A DNA stretch of 64,000 nt, from NCBI GenBank assembly GCA_037189985.1, contig JBBCJX010000014.1:186001-250000 (forward strand), written 5' to 3'. This stretch comes from UBA2031 sp037189985 (GTDB lineage: Bacteria > Pseudomonadota > Gammaproteobacteria > Pseudomonadales > Moraxellaceae). The position numbers were made by a program, and so were the translations under genes. The notes under the pieces were generated by a model. That model did not search any database, was not told the origin of the DNA, and saw only the letters and a list, made by a program, of their open reading frames with translations. Within the stretch, counting starts at the first letter, position 1; every line of letters starts with the position of its first letter. This document shows, in pieces, positions 49,899 through 58,287 of the stretch.

Positions 49899-50591
49899 TC
49901 ATTGCATCAACCAATGCACTACCGGCGGCAACCAGAAGGCAGTGATCATCCCGTTAAGGCCCATGCCCAGTGCAGCAAATGCCCCTGCCGTGGGATGCAT
50001 CTGGAAGGCGCGTGCCGTACCCACGCCATGGGCAGCCAAACCCAGCGCAAAACCGCGGGCGATATCGCTTTTCACGCCTTTCAAAAGCGGCTCGGCAAGG
50101 GCAGCACCCAGCACACCGGAGAAGCCCACCAGTGCAGCCGCCAGCGCTACCGGTGAATGAATTTTTTCAGCAATACCAATCGCAATCGGTGTGGTGACGG
50201 CACGCGTGCCAAACGCCAGCACACTTTCATGCGAAAGCTGAAAGGCCCACGCCAGCATCATGGCACCACCCGCCCCCAGCACTGTCCCCAACAGCAAAAT
50301 GGTGGCCAGTGGCTTGAATGCTGCCAGCAGGCGCGGCAGTGCATAATAAAGAGGAACAGCAAGCGCCACCGTGGCCGGACCCAGCATGAAATGCAGCAGG
50401 GCATTGCCGCGGAAATAGGTGTCGTAATCAATGCCGGCCCAGAGCAGGCCACCGATCAGCAACGCCAGGGCAATCAGCAAAGGCGGCGCCCAGATGGGCT
50501 CGCCGAAAACCTTGAAAAGGCGGTTGCCGATTTCATAGGCCGCCAGCGTGGCAATCAGCCACAGTACGGGGGATTCCAGCAGCGCGCTCAT
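49899..50591 (-). CDS. lrgB: LrgB/CidB-family membrane protein
   Basis: The 230-residue protein has about six to seven hydrophobic segments. It shows the LrgB signature at GTRAVTTPIAIGIAEKI, then LGAALAEPLLKG and GFALGLAAHGVGTARAFQM. LrgB works with LrgA, and the pair is linked to murein hydrolase control and export of small organic acids such as glycolate or pyruvate. It overlaps lrgA by ATGA (50588-50591). It ends the hflX-type operon. Confidence 0.92.
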   Translation of the reverse strand: MSALLESPVLWLIATLAAYEIGNRLFKVFGEPIWAPPLLIALALLIGGLLWAGIDYDTYFRGNALLHFMLGPATVALAVPLYYALPRLLAAFKPLATILLLGTVLGAGGAMMLAWAFQLSHESVLAFGTRAVTTPIAIGIAEKIHSPVALAAALVGFSGVLGAALAEPLLKGVKSDIARGFALGLAAHGVGTARAFQMHPTAGAFAALGMGLNGMITAFWLPPVVHWLMQ

Positions 50592-50935
50592 GCGTCACCT
50601 CGCCGGACCAGCCAGCGATCCAGACCATAGCCGCAGACCAGTAGCGGCAACACGGTGGACAGCAGCAGCACGATACCGATGCGTATGCCTTCCTGGGCCA
50701 GCAAGGGTCCCATGGTCATGATGCCCACGGAGGCGGGCACGAAATACAGCGTCAGGGGTTTCAGGATGAGCTGGCTGGTCTGCTCAAGCTCCACCGGTAC
50801 ACCACGCCGCAGGATCAGCCCCACGAACAGGATCAGCATGCCGATGACTCCCCCCGGCACTGGCAAATCCAGCCACAGTGCAACGGCTTCGCCCGCCAGC
50901 TGACAAATCAGGAGAACAAGCAGTCCCTGGATCAC
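50588..50935 (-). CDS. lrgA: LrgA/CidA-family membrane protein
   Basis: GTG 50935 overlaps the preceding stop by GTGA and gives a 115-residue protein, which is the normal family length. Four hydrophobic segments are seen: VIQGLLVLLICQLAGEAVAL, PGGVIGMLILFVGLIL, LYFVPASVGIMTMGPLL and IGIVLLLSTVLPLLVCGY. LDLPVPGGVIGM and FVPASVGIM are LrgA hallmarks. LrgA is the holin-like partner of LrgB in the inner membrane. A 528-base frame upstream exists but is not coding, because SRPBCC coding fills it on another frame. Confidence 0.9.
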   Translation of the reverse strand: MIQGLLVLLICQLAGEAVALWLDLPVPGGVIGMLILFVGLILRRGVPVELEQTSQLILKPLTLYFVPASVGIMTMGPLLAQEGIRIGIVLLLSTVLPLLVCGYGLDRWLVRRGDA

Positions 50936-51402
50936 GGCATGACTCCGCCAGACTCGCCAAAGCGCTGGCGCAAGCGCTGATGCCGGTGCCTGAAAAGCTG
51001 GCTGACGACAGCCCGTGACAACCCGCCCGTTCCCGGCAGGCGAGGCTGGAACTGCAGCCTGTCCTTGACCAGGCAGCCAGCAGGTAACACTTCGACACTG
51101 CGTTCGTGCACCCATACTTTCTGGGACATCAGCACCGATTCCTCACGAAAATAGAACGGCCGCAGTTCAGCCACACAGAGGTCGTCATAATCCACGGGCA
51201 AAACCCCCAGCAGCCGGATCCAGCTCCGGCCCAGCGGCATGCCGGGTGTGATCGTGTCGGCCGTCAGCCCCTCGACCCCTGCCGGCAGGCTCATGCTGAG
51301 CCATGGCCCCAGTTCATGATTGATGCCCTCGGGCGAAATGGCGTGCGCCCAGACAGCTTCGGCCGGAGCCGCAAGACGGGATGCAAACTCCAGCGTAATC
51401 AC
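50932..51402 (-). CDS. SRPBCC-like protein inserted between hflX and lrgA
   Basis: GTG 51402 overlaps the hflX stop (GTGA). The 156-residue protein starts ITLEFASRLAAPAEAVWAHA, an SRPBCC-type beginning. It contains HELGPWLSMSLPAGVEG, YFREESVLMSQKVWVHERSV and a basic end (LFRHRHQRLRQRFGE) that looks like a helix. The family assignment is moderate. Its gene lies in the same operon as hflX and lrgAB. The location of hflK/hflC seen in many relatives is filled by this gene and lrgAB. Its ligand is unknown. Confidence 0.65.
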   Translation of the reverse strand: MITLEFASRLAAPAEAVWAHAISPEGINHELGPWLSMSLPAGVEGLTADTITPGMPLGRSWIRLLGVLPVDYDDLCVAELRPFYFREESVLMSQKVWVHERSVEVLPAGCLVKDRLQFQPRLPGTGGLSRAVVSQLFRHRHQRLRQRFGESGGVMP

Positions 51403-52724
51403 GAATGACTCTCCACAACATCTCCGCCCGCCGGCTGATTTTCCAGCAGCTCGGGCAAGGTCAGTCCTTCCTGTCGCAACAAGCGGGCCAGATCATCCTG
51501 GGGAAGACGCAGATGCACGCGGCAACCGCCTTCTTCATCCCCGTGCTCCTCGGTCACGGCACCGGCAGCAAAGAAACGCGCACGCAAGCGCCCCAGCCGG
51601 GCCGGCAAGTTGAGCCACCCCTCAAAGCGGTGAGGCCCCAAGCGCTCTGCCATGGCCTGCAACAGAAGGTCAGTGCCGCTGTCCTCGCGTGCCGACATCC
51701 ACACCGCCAAGGGCAGGCCGGTGTCATCCCGGTCAATGCGTGGCGCACGCGACTCCAGACGATCCAGCTTGTTGTAGACCAGCAGGACGGGAGCCGTGGC
51801 ACCCACCTCACCCAGCACTTCGTCCACGGCAGCAATATGGCTGTCACGCTCCTGGCTTGAGGCATCCACTACATGCAGCAGCAGATCCGCCTCCACGGTT
51901 TCTTCCAGCGTGGCGCGGAAGGCATCCACCAGTTTATGCGGCAACTGGCGGATGAAACCCACAGTATCCGCCAGCACCACCGGCCCGAAACTGTCCAGCT
52001 CGACACGGCGCAAGGTCGGGTCCAGCGTGGCAAAAAGCTGGTCGGCCTCGTAGACGTCGGCGGATGTCAGGCGGTTGAAGAGCGTGGACTTTCCGGCATT
52101 GGTATAACCTACCAGCGAAATGGTCGGCACGGCGGCCTTCTGACGTGAAGCCCTGCCCTGTGCACGCACCATGCGTACCTTGTCCAGACGCTCGGTCAGC
52201 ATGACGATACGCGCCCGCAGCAGGCGGCGGTCGGTTTCAAGCTGGGTTTCGCCCGGCCCGCGCAGACCTATGCCCCCTTTCTGTCGTTCCAGATGGGTCC
52301 AGCCGCGCACCAGCCGCGAGGCAAGATGTTGCAACTGGGCCAGCTCAACCTGCAGCTTGCCTTCGAAGGTACGCGCACGTTGCGCAAAAATGTCGAGGAT
52401 GAGGCCCGTGCGATCCAGAACACGGCACTGGAACTCGCGCTCGAGATTGCGCTCCTGTGCCGGCGTCAGTGCATGGTCAAACAACACAACCTCGGCTTCC
52501 TGTGTCTTCACCAGCTCACGGATTTCATCGACCTTGCCAGAGCCTGCAAAGAACCGGGGGTCAGGCCGTTGGCGCGAACCACCGACAATGCCCACGGTTT
52601 CCACACCGGCGGAATGCGCCAGCAGGCGAAACTCTTCCAGATCCTCTTCCTGGCGGGCATCGCGCATGTCCAGGTGCACCAGCACGGCTTTTTCGCCACC
52701 GGCCGGGCGTTCAAAGAATTCCAA
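51399..52724 (-). CDS. hflX: Ribosome-splitting GTPase HflX
   Basis: AAGAGG six bases before TTG 52724 makes this the likely start (441 residues, LEFFERPAGGEKAVLVHLDM). A TTG at 52754 is longer and less typical. The N-terminal HflX domain carries GGSRQRPDPRFFAGSGKVDE and RGWTHLERQKGGIGLRGPGE. The GTPase domain has GYTNAGKSTLFNRL (G1), LADTVGFIRQLP (G3) and VYNKLDRL (G4). HflX splits stalled 70S ribosomes in the cytoplasm. It is downstream of hfq on the same strand, in the conserved order. Confidence 0.95.
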   Translation of the reverse strand: MEFFERPAGGEKAVLVHLDMRDARQEEDLEEFRLLAHSAGVETVGIVGGSRQRPDPRFFAGSGKVDEIRELVKTQEAEVVLFDHALTPAQERNLEREFQCRVLDRTGLILDIFAQRARTFEGKLQVELAQLQHLASRLVRGWTHLERQKGGIGLRGPGETQLETDRRLLRARIVMLTERLDKVRMVRAQGRASRQKAAVPTISLVGYTNAGKSTLFNRLTSADVYEADQLFATLDPTLRRVELDSFGPVVLADTVGFIRQLPHKLVDAFRATLEETVEADLLLHVVDASSQERDSHIAAVDEVLGEVGATAPVLLVYNKLDRLESRAPRIDRDDTGLPLAVWMSAREDSGTDLLLQAMAERLGPHRFEGWLNLPARLGRLRARFFAAGAVTEEHGDEEGGCRVHLRLPQDDLARLLRQEGLTLPELLENQPAGGDVVESHS

Positions 52725-52809
52725 GGGCACCCTCTTTGGCAAACATCTCGGCAAACATCAGAAACGACAGCGCCGCCACGAAGGCGGCGCTGTCCGGGAG
52801 CGGCAACCG

Positions 52810-53124
52810 TCAGAAATTGGGCTGCTGGTCGCCATCGTCATCATCATGGCCCGGTGCATAGTTGCCCTGGCCACCGGCCGCACCGCCGGGACCATGACCG
52901 CTGCCCGGCACATTGGCGCGCGGATTGCGGGCCGGTACGACGGTGGAAATGGCGTGCTTGTAAACCATCTGGCTCACGGTGTTCTTGAGCAGGACGACAT
53001 ACTGGTCAAAAGACTCAATCTGGCCCTGGAGCTTGATGCCATTGACCAGAAAGATGGAAACGGGGATGCGTTCCTTGCGCAGGGCATTGAGGAAAGGATC
53101 CTGCAGGGTTTGACCCTTGGACAT
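52810..53124 (-). CDS. hfq: RNA chaperone Hfq
   Basis: AGGAG seven bases before ATG 53124 gives 104 residues. The Sm1 motif is DPFLNALRKERIPVSIFLVN with GIKLQGQIESFDQYVVLL, and Sm2 is QMVYKHAISTVVP. The tail is acidic, Gly- and Asp-rich, and disordered (GHDDDDGDQQ), somewhat longer than the Sm core needs. Hfq pairs small RNAs with messages. The 3' half of the 53125-53391 gap holds a long repeat element. Confidence 0.98.
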   Translation of the reverse strand: MSKGQTLQDPFLNALRKERIPVSIFLVNGIKLQGQIESFDQYVVLLKNTVSQMVYKHAISTVVPARNPRANVPGSGHGPGGAAGGQGNYAPGHDDDDGDQQPNF

Positions 53125-53293
53125 GGTGATTCTCCTATGCGGCGGGCCCAAGACAGGCCTCATAAAAAGTCGGAAAAGCGCAAAAGCTGCGTCGCGGGCG
53201 CCGACGACCGACCCAGTTCCCGCGGAAGGGCCATCGGCAAACTCACGATTTCGCTAATGTGCGGTCAGCCTGCCAGTTTTTCAAGAGCCGTTC

Positions 53294-53435
53294 AGAGCCG
53301 GCTCAAAATCTCGCGAGCTAGAGCCATGCAAGGCAAAAACAGGCGAAGAAGCGGAGTTTACTGGTAGTAAATGAGCATTCTGAGCCTGTTTTTAACGCTG
53401 CAGGGCCGACGCGCAGCAGATTTTGAGCAGGCTCT
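53294..53435. repeat. Long imperfect inverted-repeat element at the 3' end of miaA
   Basis: Arms of about 50 bases share GAGCC-GCTCAAAATCT at the outer ends and AAAAACAGGC at the inner ends, around a centre with its own small palindrome (TTTACTGGTAGTAAA). The right part supplies the last miaA codons and stop at 53392. Comparable sequences are repeated in other gammaproteobacterial genomes by my recollection. I read it as a MITE-like or REP-type insertion. Confidence 0.65.
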
Positions 53436-54336
53436 CAGTGAGGCCAGGCTGGCTGGCGTCATGCCATTCGGCTTCCGGAAAGCGGCGCAGCCAGGTGTAC
53501 TGGCGCTTGGCCAGCTGGCGGGTCGCATAAATCCCGCGCAAGCGCATCTCGGCAGCATCAAAGGCGCCGTCCAGATGTGCCCAGACCTGGGCATAGCCCA
53601 CGGCACGCATGGCCGGCAGGTCGGCATGAAGATCGGCGCGCGCTCGCAAGGCGGCCACCTCCTCCACCAATCCCTCTGCCAGCATCTGGTCAAAGCGCGA
53701 CTCTATACGCTGATGCAGGAGGGCTCGGTCCGGCGGCGCCACCGCCAGTTGCACGAAACGCCAGGGCAGCACTTCGGGTGGCCCCTGTTCGGCATGCCAT
53801 TGCGACAAGGGTTTGCCCGTCAACTCCCATACCTCCAGGGCCCGTTGCAGGCGCTGGCTGTCATTGGGCTTCAGACGAGCTGCCGTGACGGGATCCACCT
53901 CGGCCAGGCGGGCATGCAGGGCTGGCCAGCCTTTTTCATCCGCCTCGGCATCAAGCTGCGCGCGTACGGCGGCATCTGCCTGCGGCATGGACGCCAGCCC
54001 CTCCAGCAGCACCCGGAAATACAACATGGTGCCGCCTACCAGCAGCGGAATCCGGCCACGTGCCGTGATCTCCGCCATTTCACGCAAGGCATCCAGACGA
54101 AACTCCGCGGCCGAATACGCATCAACCGGATCGCGGATATCAATCAGCCGGTGCGGTGCGCGTGCCAGTGTTTCTGCATCGGGTTTGGCCGTCCCAATAT
54201 CCATGCCGCGATACACCATGCCCGAATCCACCGAGATGATGTCGAAAGGCCCCTGCTCCGAAAGCTCAATGGCAAGACGTGTCTTGCCCGAAGCGGTCGG
54301 CCCCATGAGGAGAATGGCGGGAGGAAGAGTAGACAT
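53392..54336 (-). CDS. miaA: tRNA dimethylallyltransferase
   Basis: ATG 54336 gives 314 residues. The P-loop is LLMGPTASGKTRLAIEL (about 10-18). DIISVDSGMVYRGMDIGTAKP, PHRLIDIRDP and VGGTMLYFRVLLEG follow, with NDSQRLQRALEVWELTGKPL and RQLAKRQYTWLRRF later. MiaA adds dimethylallyl to A37 of tRNAs reading U-first codons. The last residues (about LLKICCASALQR) come from the repeat element at 53294-53435, so the natural end is altered. Confidence 0.97.
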   Translation of the reverse strand: MSTLPPAILLMGPTASGKTRLAIELSEQGPFDIISVDSGMVYRGMDIGTAKPDAETLARAPHRLIDIRDPVDAYSAAEFRLDALREMAEITARGRIPLLVGGTMLYFRVLLEGLASMPQADAAVRAQLDAEADEKGWPALHARLAEVDPVTAARLKPNDSQRLQRALEVWELTGKPLSQWHAEQGPPEVLPWRFVQLAVAPPDRALLHQRIESRFDQMLAEGLVEEVAALRARADLHADLPAMRAVGYAQVWAHLDGAFDAAEMRLRGIYATRQLAKRQYTWLRRFPEAEWHDASQPGLTESLLKICCASALQR

Positions 54337-54384
54337 GTGAATGGCTGCGCAGCTTTTGTTATGGCTCTGATCGTAAGGATGTCG

Positions 54385-56196
54385 TCACCGGCCACGCAGA
54401 AAAAGCCGGTCCAGCTCCGCCAGCGTCAGGCGGGTCCAGGTCGGGCGGCCATGGTTGCACTGACCGGAACGCTCGGTGGCCTCCATGTCGCGCAGCAGCG
54501 CGTTCATTTCCGTCACGCTGAGCTGTCGCCCGGCACGCACACTGCCATGGCAAGCCATGGTTGCCAGCAACTCGTTATGCGTTTCCTCGATGCGGCGCGT
54601 ATTGCCATGTACGGCAATGTCCGCGAGCACGTCACGCACCAGCGCCTCGGCACGCGCCTGCCCCAGGATCACGGGCACGGCACGCAGCAGCAAGGTCTCG
54701 GGCCCCATGCGTTCCAGCTCAAAGCCCAAACGACGGAAAAATTCCTGGTCGTTTTCCGCCAAGTCCGCTTCGCGGGTGCTTACTGCCAGCGACAAGGGGA
54801 CGAGCAAAGGTTGTGACACCAGTGAGCCGGTATCCAGACTGTTTTTCAGACGCTCATACGTGATGCGCTCATGTGCCGCATGCATGTCGACAACAATCAG
54901 GCCTTCCGCGCTTTGGGCAAGAATGTAGATGCCATGCAACTGTGCGATGGCGAACCCCAGCGGAGGTGCTTCACCCGGCGCCTGCTCGGGAGCAAGGGCA
55001 GCAGCCGGTGCAGGGCGCTGGAAATCAAATGCCGGAACATAGGCAGCCGGGTTTTCTGCCACCTGACTTCCCGCCCGCATCGCCTGCGCCGGGAAAACAG
55101 GTGAACCACTCACCGGCAACGAAAGCGGAGCCTGCTCCTGCAAGCCCTCCTGACGGAGCACAGGCGCCGAAGCAGCCGGTGTCTGGTCCTGCGGTTTCAG
55201 TTCGGCAATCACGCGATGCAGGCTGCGGAACAGGAAGTCATGTATCTGACGCTGTTCGCGAAAACGCACTTCATGCTTGGTGGGATGCACGTTCACATCC
55301 ACCGCACCCGGGTCCAGCTCGAAAAAAAGCACATAAGCAGGATGCCGGCCGTGGAAAAGCACATCGGCATAGGCTTGGCGCACGGCATGCGTCACCACAC
55401 GATCACGCACCATGCGTCCGTTCACATAGAAATACTGCAGATCCGCCTGCGAGCGCGAGAACGTGGGCAGCCCCAGCCAGCCACGCAATTGCAGACCACC
55501 GTTCTCGATCTGCACGGGCACGGCATGCTCCATGAAGGCGGCGCCGCAAAGTGATGCCAGACGGCGACGCCACTCGACTTCCTCGGTCGCCGGGCGCAGG
55601 CCATGCACCTGCCGGCCATTGTGATTGAGCGTGAAGGCCACTTCCGGATGCGCAAGCGCAAGGCGCTTGACCGTTTCTTCCAGATGCGAGAATTCGGTCT
55701 GCTCACTTTTCAGGAATTTGCGCCGTGCCGGCGTATTGAAAAAAAGATCGCGCACCTCAACCGTTGTACCGCGCGCAGAGGCGGCCGGTGTCAGCACGGC
55801 AGCCATGTCACGCCCTTCGGAGCTGGCAGCATGACCCAGGCCGGAATCGTCCGCGCTGCTGGTCAGCACCAGCCGGGAGACTGAAGCAATGGAGGCCAGC
55901 GCCTCACCCCGAAAACCCAGAGTCGCCACTGCCTCCAGGTCTTCGAGATCGTGAATCTTGCTGGTGGCATGTCGTGCCAGCGCCAGTGGCAAATCTTCCG
56001 CCGCAATGCCGTCACCGTTGTCCCGCACGCGGATCAGCTTGACGCCACCTTGCTCCACATCCACGTCGATACGGGTGCTCCCCGCATCCAGTGCATTTTC
56101 CAGCAACTCCTTGACCACGGAAGCAGGGCGCTCCACCACCTCGCCGGCGGCGATCTGGTTGGCAAGACGGATATCCAGCTGCCGGATACGGGACAT
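54385..56196 (-). CDS. mutL: DNA mismatch repair protein MutL
   Basis: The 603-residue protein has the GHKL ATPase N-terminus: RQLDIRLANQIAAGEVVERP, KELLENALDAGSTRIDV and GFRGEALASIASVSRL. A Pro/Ala-rich linker is followed by a C-terminal dimerisation domain. The endonuclease motif appears as DMHAAHERITYE and later ACHGSVRAG and CNHGRP, which suits a MutL with nuclease activity. MutL links MutS to downstream repair. It sits between amiC and miaA in the usual order. Confidence 0.97.
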   Translation of the reverse strand: MSRIRQLDIRLANQIAAGEVVERPASVVKELLENALDAGSTRIDVDVEQGGVKLIRVRDNGDGIAAEDLPLALARHATSKIHDLEDLEAVATLGFRGEALASIASVSRLVLTSSADDSGLGHAASSEGRDMAAVLTPAASARGTTVEVRDLFFNTPARRKFLKSEQTEFSHLEETVKRLALAHPEVAFTLNHNGRQVHGLRPATEEVEWRRRLASLCGAAFMEHAVPVQIENGGLQLRGWLGLPTFSRSQADLQYFYVNGRMVRDRVVTHAVRQAYADVLFHGRHPAYVLFFELDPGAVDVNVHPTKHEVRFREQRQIHDFLFRSLHRVIAELKPQDQTPAASAPVLRQEGLQEQAPLSLPVSGSPVFPAQAMRAGSQVAENPAAYVPAFDFQRPAPAAALAPEQAPGEAPPLGFAIAQLHGIYILAQSAEGLIVVDMHAAHERITYERLKNSLDTGSLVSQPLLVPLSLAVSTREADLAENDQEFFRRLGFELERMGPETLLLRAVPVILGQARAEALVRDVLADIAVHGNTRRIEETHNELLATMACHGSVRAGRQLSVTEMNALLRDMEATERSGQCNHGRPTWTRLTLAELDRLFLRGR

Positions 56197-56200
56197 GGCT

Positions 56201-57775
56201 TCAGTTCACCGGAATCTTCAATACCTGCCCGACTTTCACGTTGTCGTCGCGCAGCTTGTTCACTTCACGCAGGGTGTTCATGGAAACCTGGTACTGCGCT
56301 GCCAGTCGGGTCAGGTTGTCGCCACGCTCGACACGGTGGCGGCGATATTCCGTCCGCGCAGATGCTGGCGTACTTGTGGATGGAGTAGAGACCGGTAATG
56401 CCGCCGCTGCCACGGCCGGTTTGCGGCCCCGCTCGGCCAGCCAGGCGAAATAGGTGCCGGGCGTAGGAAACTGTACGCAGTAACGCTGGATGCCATCGTA
56501 AATGGCACGGGCAAGCTGTTGCTGGTAGGACTTGGTCGTGAGCTTCTTTTCTTCATCAGGATTGGAAATGAAGCCCGTCTCGACCAGCAGGGAAACCATG
56601 CCCGGCTCCTTGAGTACGGCAAAACCGGCCTGCTCAACCCGCTTGCTGTGCAGATGACCGATTTCACCCAAGCCACCCAGAATGTTGCGGCCCATGTGGA
56701 GGCTGTGCTCCAGCGAGCCGGCCACCACCATGTCCGCCAGCACGTTGCGAAGGATGTCATCATCCTTTTCCAGCGCCACGCCACCGATCAGGTCGGAACG
56801 GTTTTCGCGTTCGGCCAGCATTTGCGCAAAACGCGAGGTGGCTGAGCCTGCGCCCTTGAGCGACAGCGCAAACACGGAGGCGCCTTTGGCGGCGCGGTTT
56901 TCCGCGGCATCGGCATGAATGGAGATGAAGATGTCGGCCTTGTGCTGGTAACGGGCGAGACGCCGGCGCTCCGGCAAGGGAATGAAGTAGTCGCCCGTAC
57001 GCGTGAGCACGGCCGTGAGACCGGGTTCGGCATCCAGCAGCGCCTTGAGTTCACGCGCGATGGCCAGGGTCACGTTCTTTTCATGCGTGCCGTCACGGCC
57101 GACAGCACCCGGGTCTTCGCCACCATGACCGGCATCGATGGCAATCACCACATTGCGATAACGCTTGGGGTCGTATTTCTCGACGGCAGAGGCGGGGGGC
57201 GTGATCGCAGCAGGGAGCTCTGCAGGTTTTACTGCCGGCTTTTCGTCTTTTTTCTCGGGCAGCGCCGTTATCACGACTTCCAAAGGTTTTTCAGACTCGA
57301 CCGGTTTGGCCAGAATGGCCTCGGCACCGTCTGCTACAACAGCACCCGCAGGCAGGGGCAGGACCGGCTTGTCAAAAAGATCGACCACGAGACGATGGCT
57401 GTATTTTTCGTTGGGCGGCAGCTGAAAAAGCTTGGGAACAAGCTCGAGGGCCGTTTCAATAACAAGTCGCTGCCCGTTACCCTGTCGCTCCAGCCGCAGG
57501 TTCTTGAGCGGCGGCACGACTGCCGGCAATGCCAATGGCCCTGTCACCTGGGCATCATCAATATCGACAATGAGACGGGCTGGCGTGCTGTCAGGGCTCA
57601 GGCGGTATTTAACCGGGCCGGAAAGATCGATCACCAGACGCGTGTTGTCAGGCGCACGCCAAGAACGCAGAGCCGTGATGTCGGCAGCGAAGGCATGAAC
57701 GGCCATGAAGGCACAGAGCAGGCCTGCAACAATGCTTGCAACGCTTTTTGCGATAACACGCGAACCTGATCGCAC
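56201..57775 (-). CDS. amiC: N-acetylmuramoyl-L-alanine amidase (AmiC/AmiB-type)
   Basis: GTG 57775 with GAGAGGG upstream gives 524 residues with a signal peptide. An AMIN domain (ITALRSWRAPDNTRLVIDLSG) comes first, then a Pro/Lys-rich linker. The Amidase_3 domain follows: VVIAIDAGHGGEDPGAVG (zinc His), HADAAENRAAKGASVFAL, VLKEPGMVSLLVETGFISNP (catalytic Glu). A C-terminal LysM repeat begins YRRHRVERGDNLTRLAAQYQ. It cuts the amide between MurNAc and the peptide during cell separation in the periplasm. The LysM domain is typical of AmiC/AmiB-type proteins in this group. A mutL start lies 4 bases away. Confidence 0.96.
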   Translation of the reverse strand: MRSGSRVIAKSVASIVAGLLCAFMAVHAFAADITALRSWRAPDNTRLVIDLSGPVKYRLSPDSTPARLIVDIDDAQVTGPLALPAVVPPLKNLRLERQGNGQRLVIETALELVPKLFQLPPNEKYSHRLVVDLFDKPVLPLPAGAVVADGAEAILAKPVESEKPLEVVITALPEKKDEKPAVKPAELPAAITPPASAVEKYDPKRYRNVVIAIDAGHGGEDPGAVGRDGTHEKNVTLAIARELKALLDAEPGLTAVLTRTGDYFIPLPERRRLARYQHKADIFISIHADAAENRAAKGASVFALSLKGAGSATSRFAQMLAERENRSDLIGGVALEKDDDILRNVLADMVVAGSLEHSLHMGRNILGGLGEIGHLHSKRVEQAGFAVLKEPGMVSLLVETGFISNPDEEKKLTTKSYQQQLARAIYDGIQRYCVQFPTPGTYFAWLAERGRKPAVAAAALPVSTPSTSTPASARTEYRRHRVERGDNLTRLAAQYQVSMNTLREVNKLRDDNVKVGQVLKIPVN

Positions 57776-57777
57776 GC

Positions 57778-58287
57778 CTACCCTCTCAATGCGGCCAGCA
57801 CGGACTGTCCGAATTCGCTGTGCGCCGTGAACTCGAGATCACGGCCACTTTCATTGCTGTAACCATTGCCGGCAATACTACTGCGAGTCGCATCGCTGTC
57901 GCAGGGCCGGATTGTAATGATGATGTCCGCAGGCGGCAAAAACGGCTGGCCGCGATCCGGCCACTCGACCAGCGCCAGCGCATCAGGCCGGCAATAATCG
58001 CGAATGCCCAGCAACTCCAGCTCTTCCGGGTCGGTAAGACGATAAAGATCAAAGTGGTACACCGACGCGCGCTCCATTTCATACGGCTCCACCAGCGTGT
58101 AGGTGGGGCTTTTCACCGCACCGGCATGCCCGTAGCCACGCAGGATGCCTCGTGTGAGCGTGGTCTTGCCCGCGCCCAAGTCACCTTGCAGGTAAACAAC
58201 ACCACGCCCCTTCAATGCCTGTGCAATCTCCCGGCCAAGGGCTTCCTGGGCATCGGCATCGGCGGCATGGCGATGCAATGCCGTCAC
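57778..58287 (-). CDS. tsaE: tRNA threonylcarbamoyladenosine ATPase TsaE
   Basis: GTG 58287 overlaps the nnr stop (GTGA). The 169-residue protein has Walker A GDLGAGKTTLTRGILRG, SPTYTLVEPYEME, HFDLYRLTDPEELELLGIRD and VEWPDRG. TsaE is the P-loop partner of the TsaBD complex in t6A tRNA modification. The length is about 10 residues over the usual, from a slightly longer tail. Confidence 0.96.
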   Translation of the reverse strand: MTALHRHAADADAQEALGREIAQALKGRGVVYLQGDLGAGKTTLTRGILRGYGHAGAVKSPTYTLVEPYEMERASVYHFDLYRLTDPEELELLGIRDYCRPDALALVEWPDRGQPFLPPADIIITIRPCDSDATRSSIAGNGYSNESGRDLEFTAHSEFGQSVLAALRG

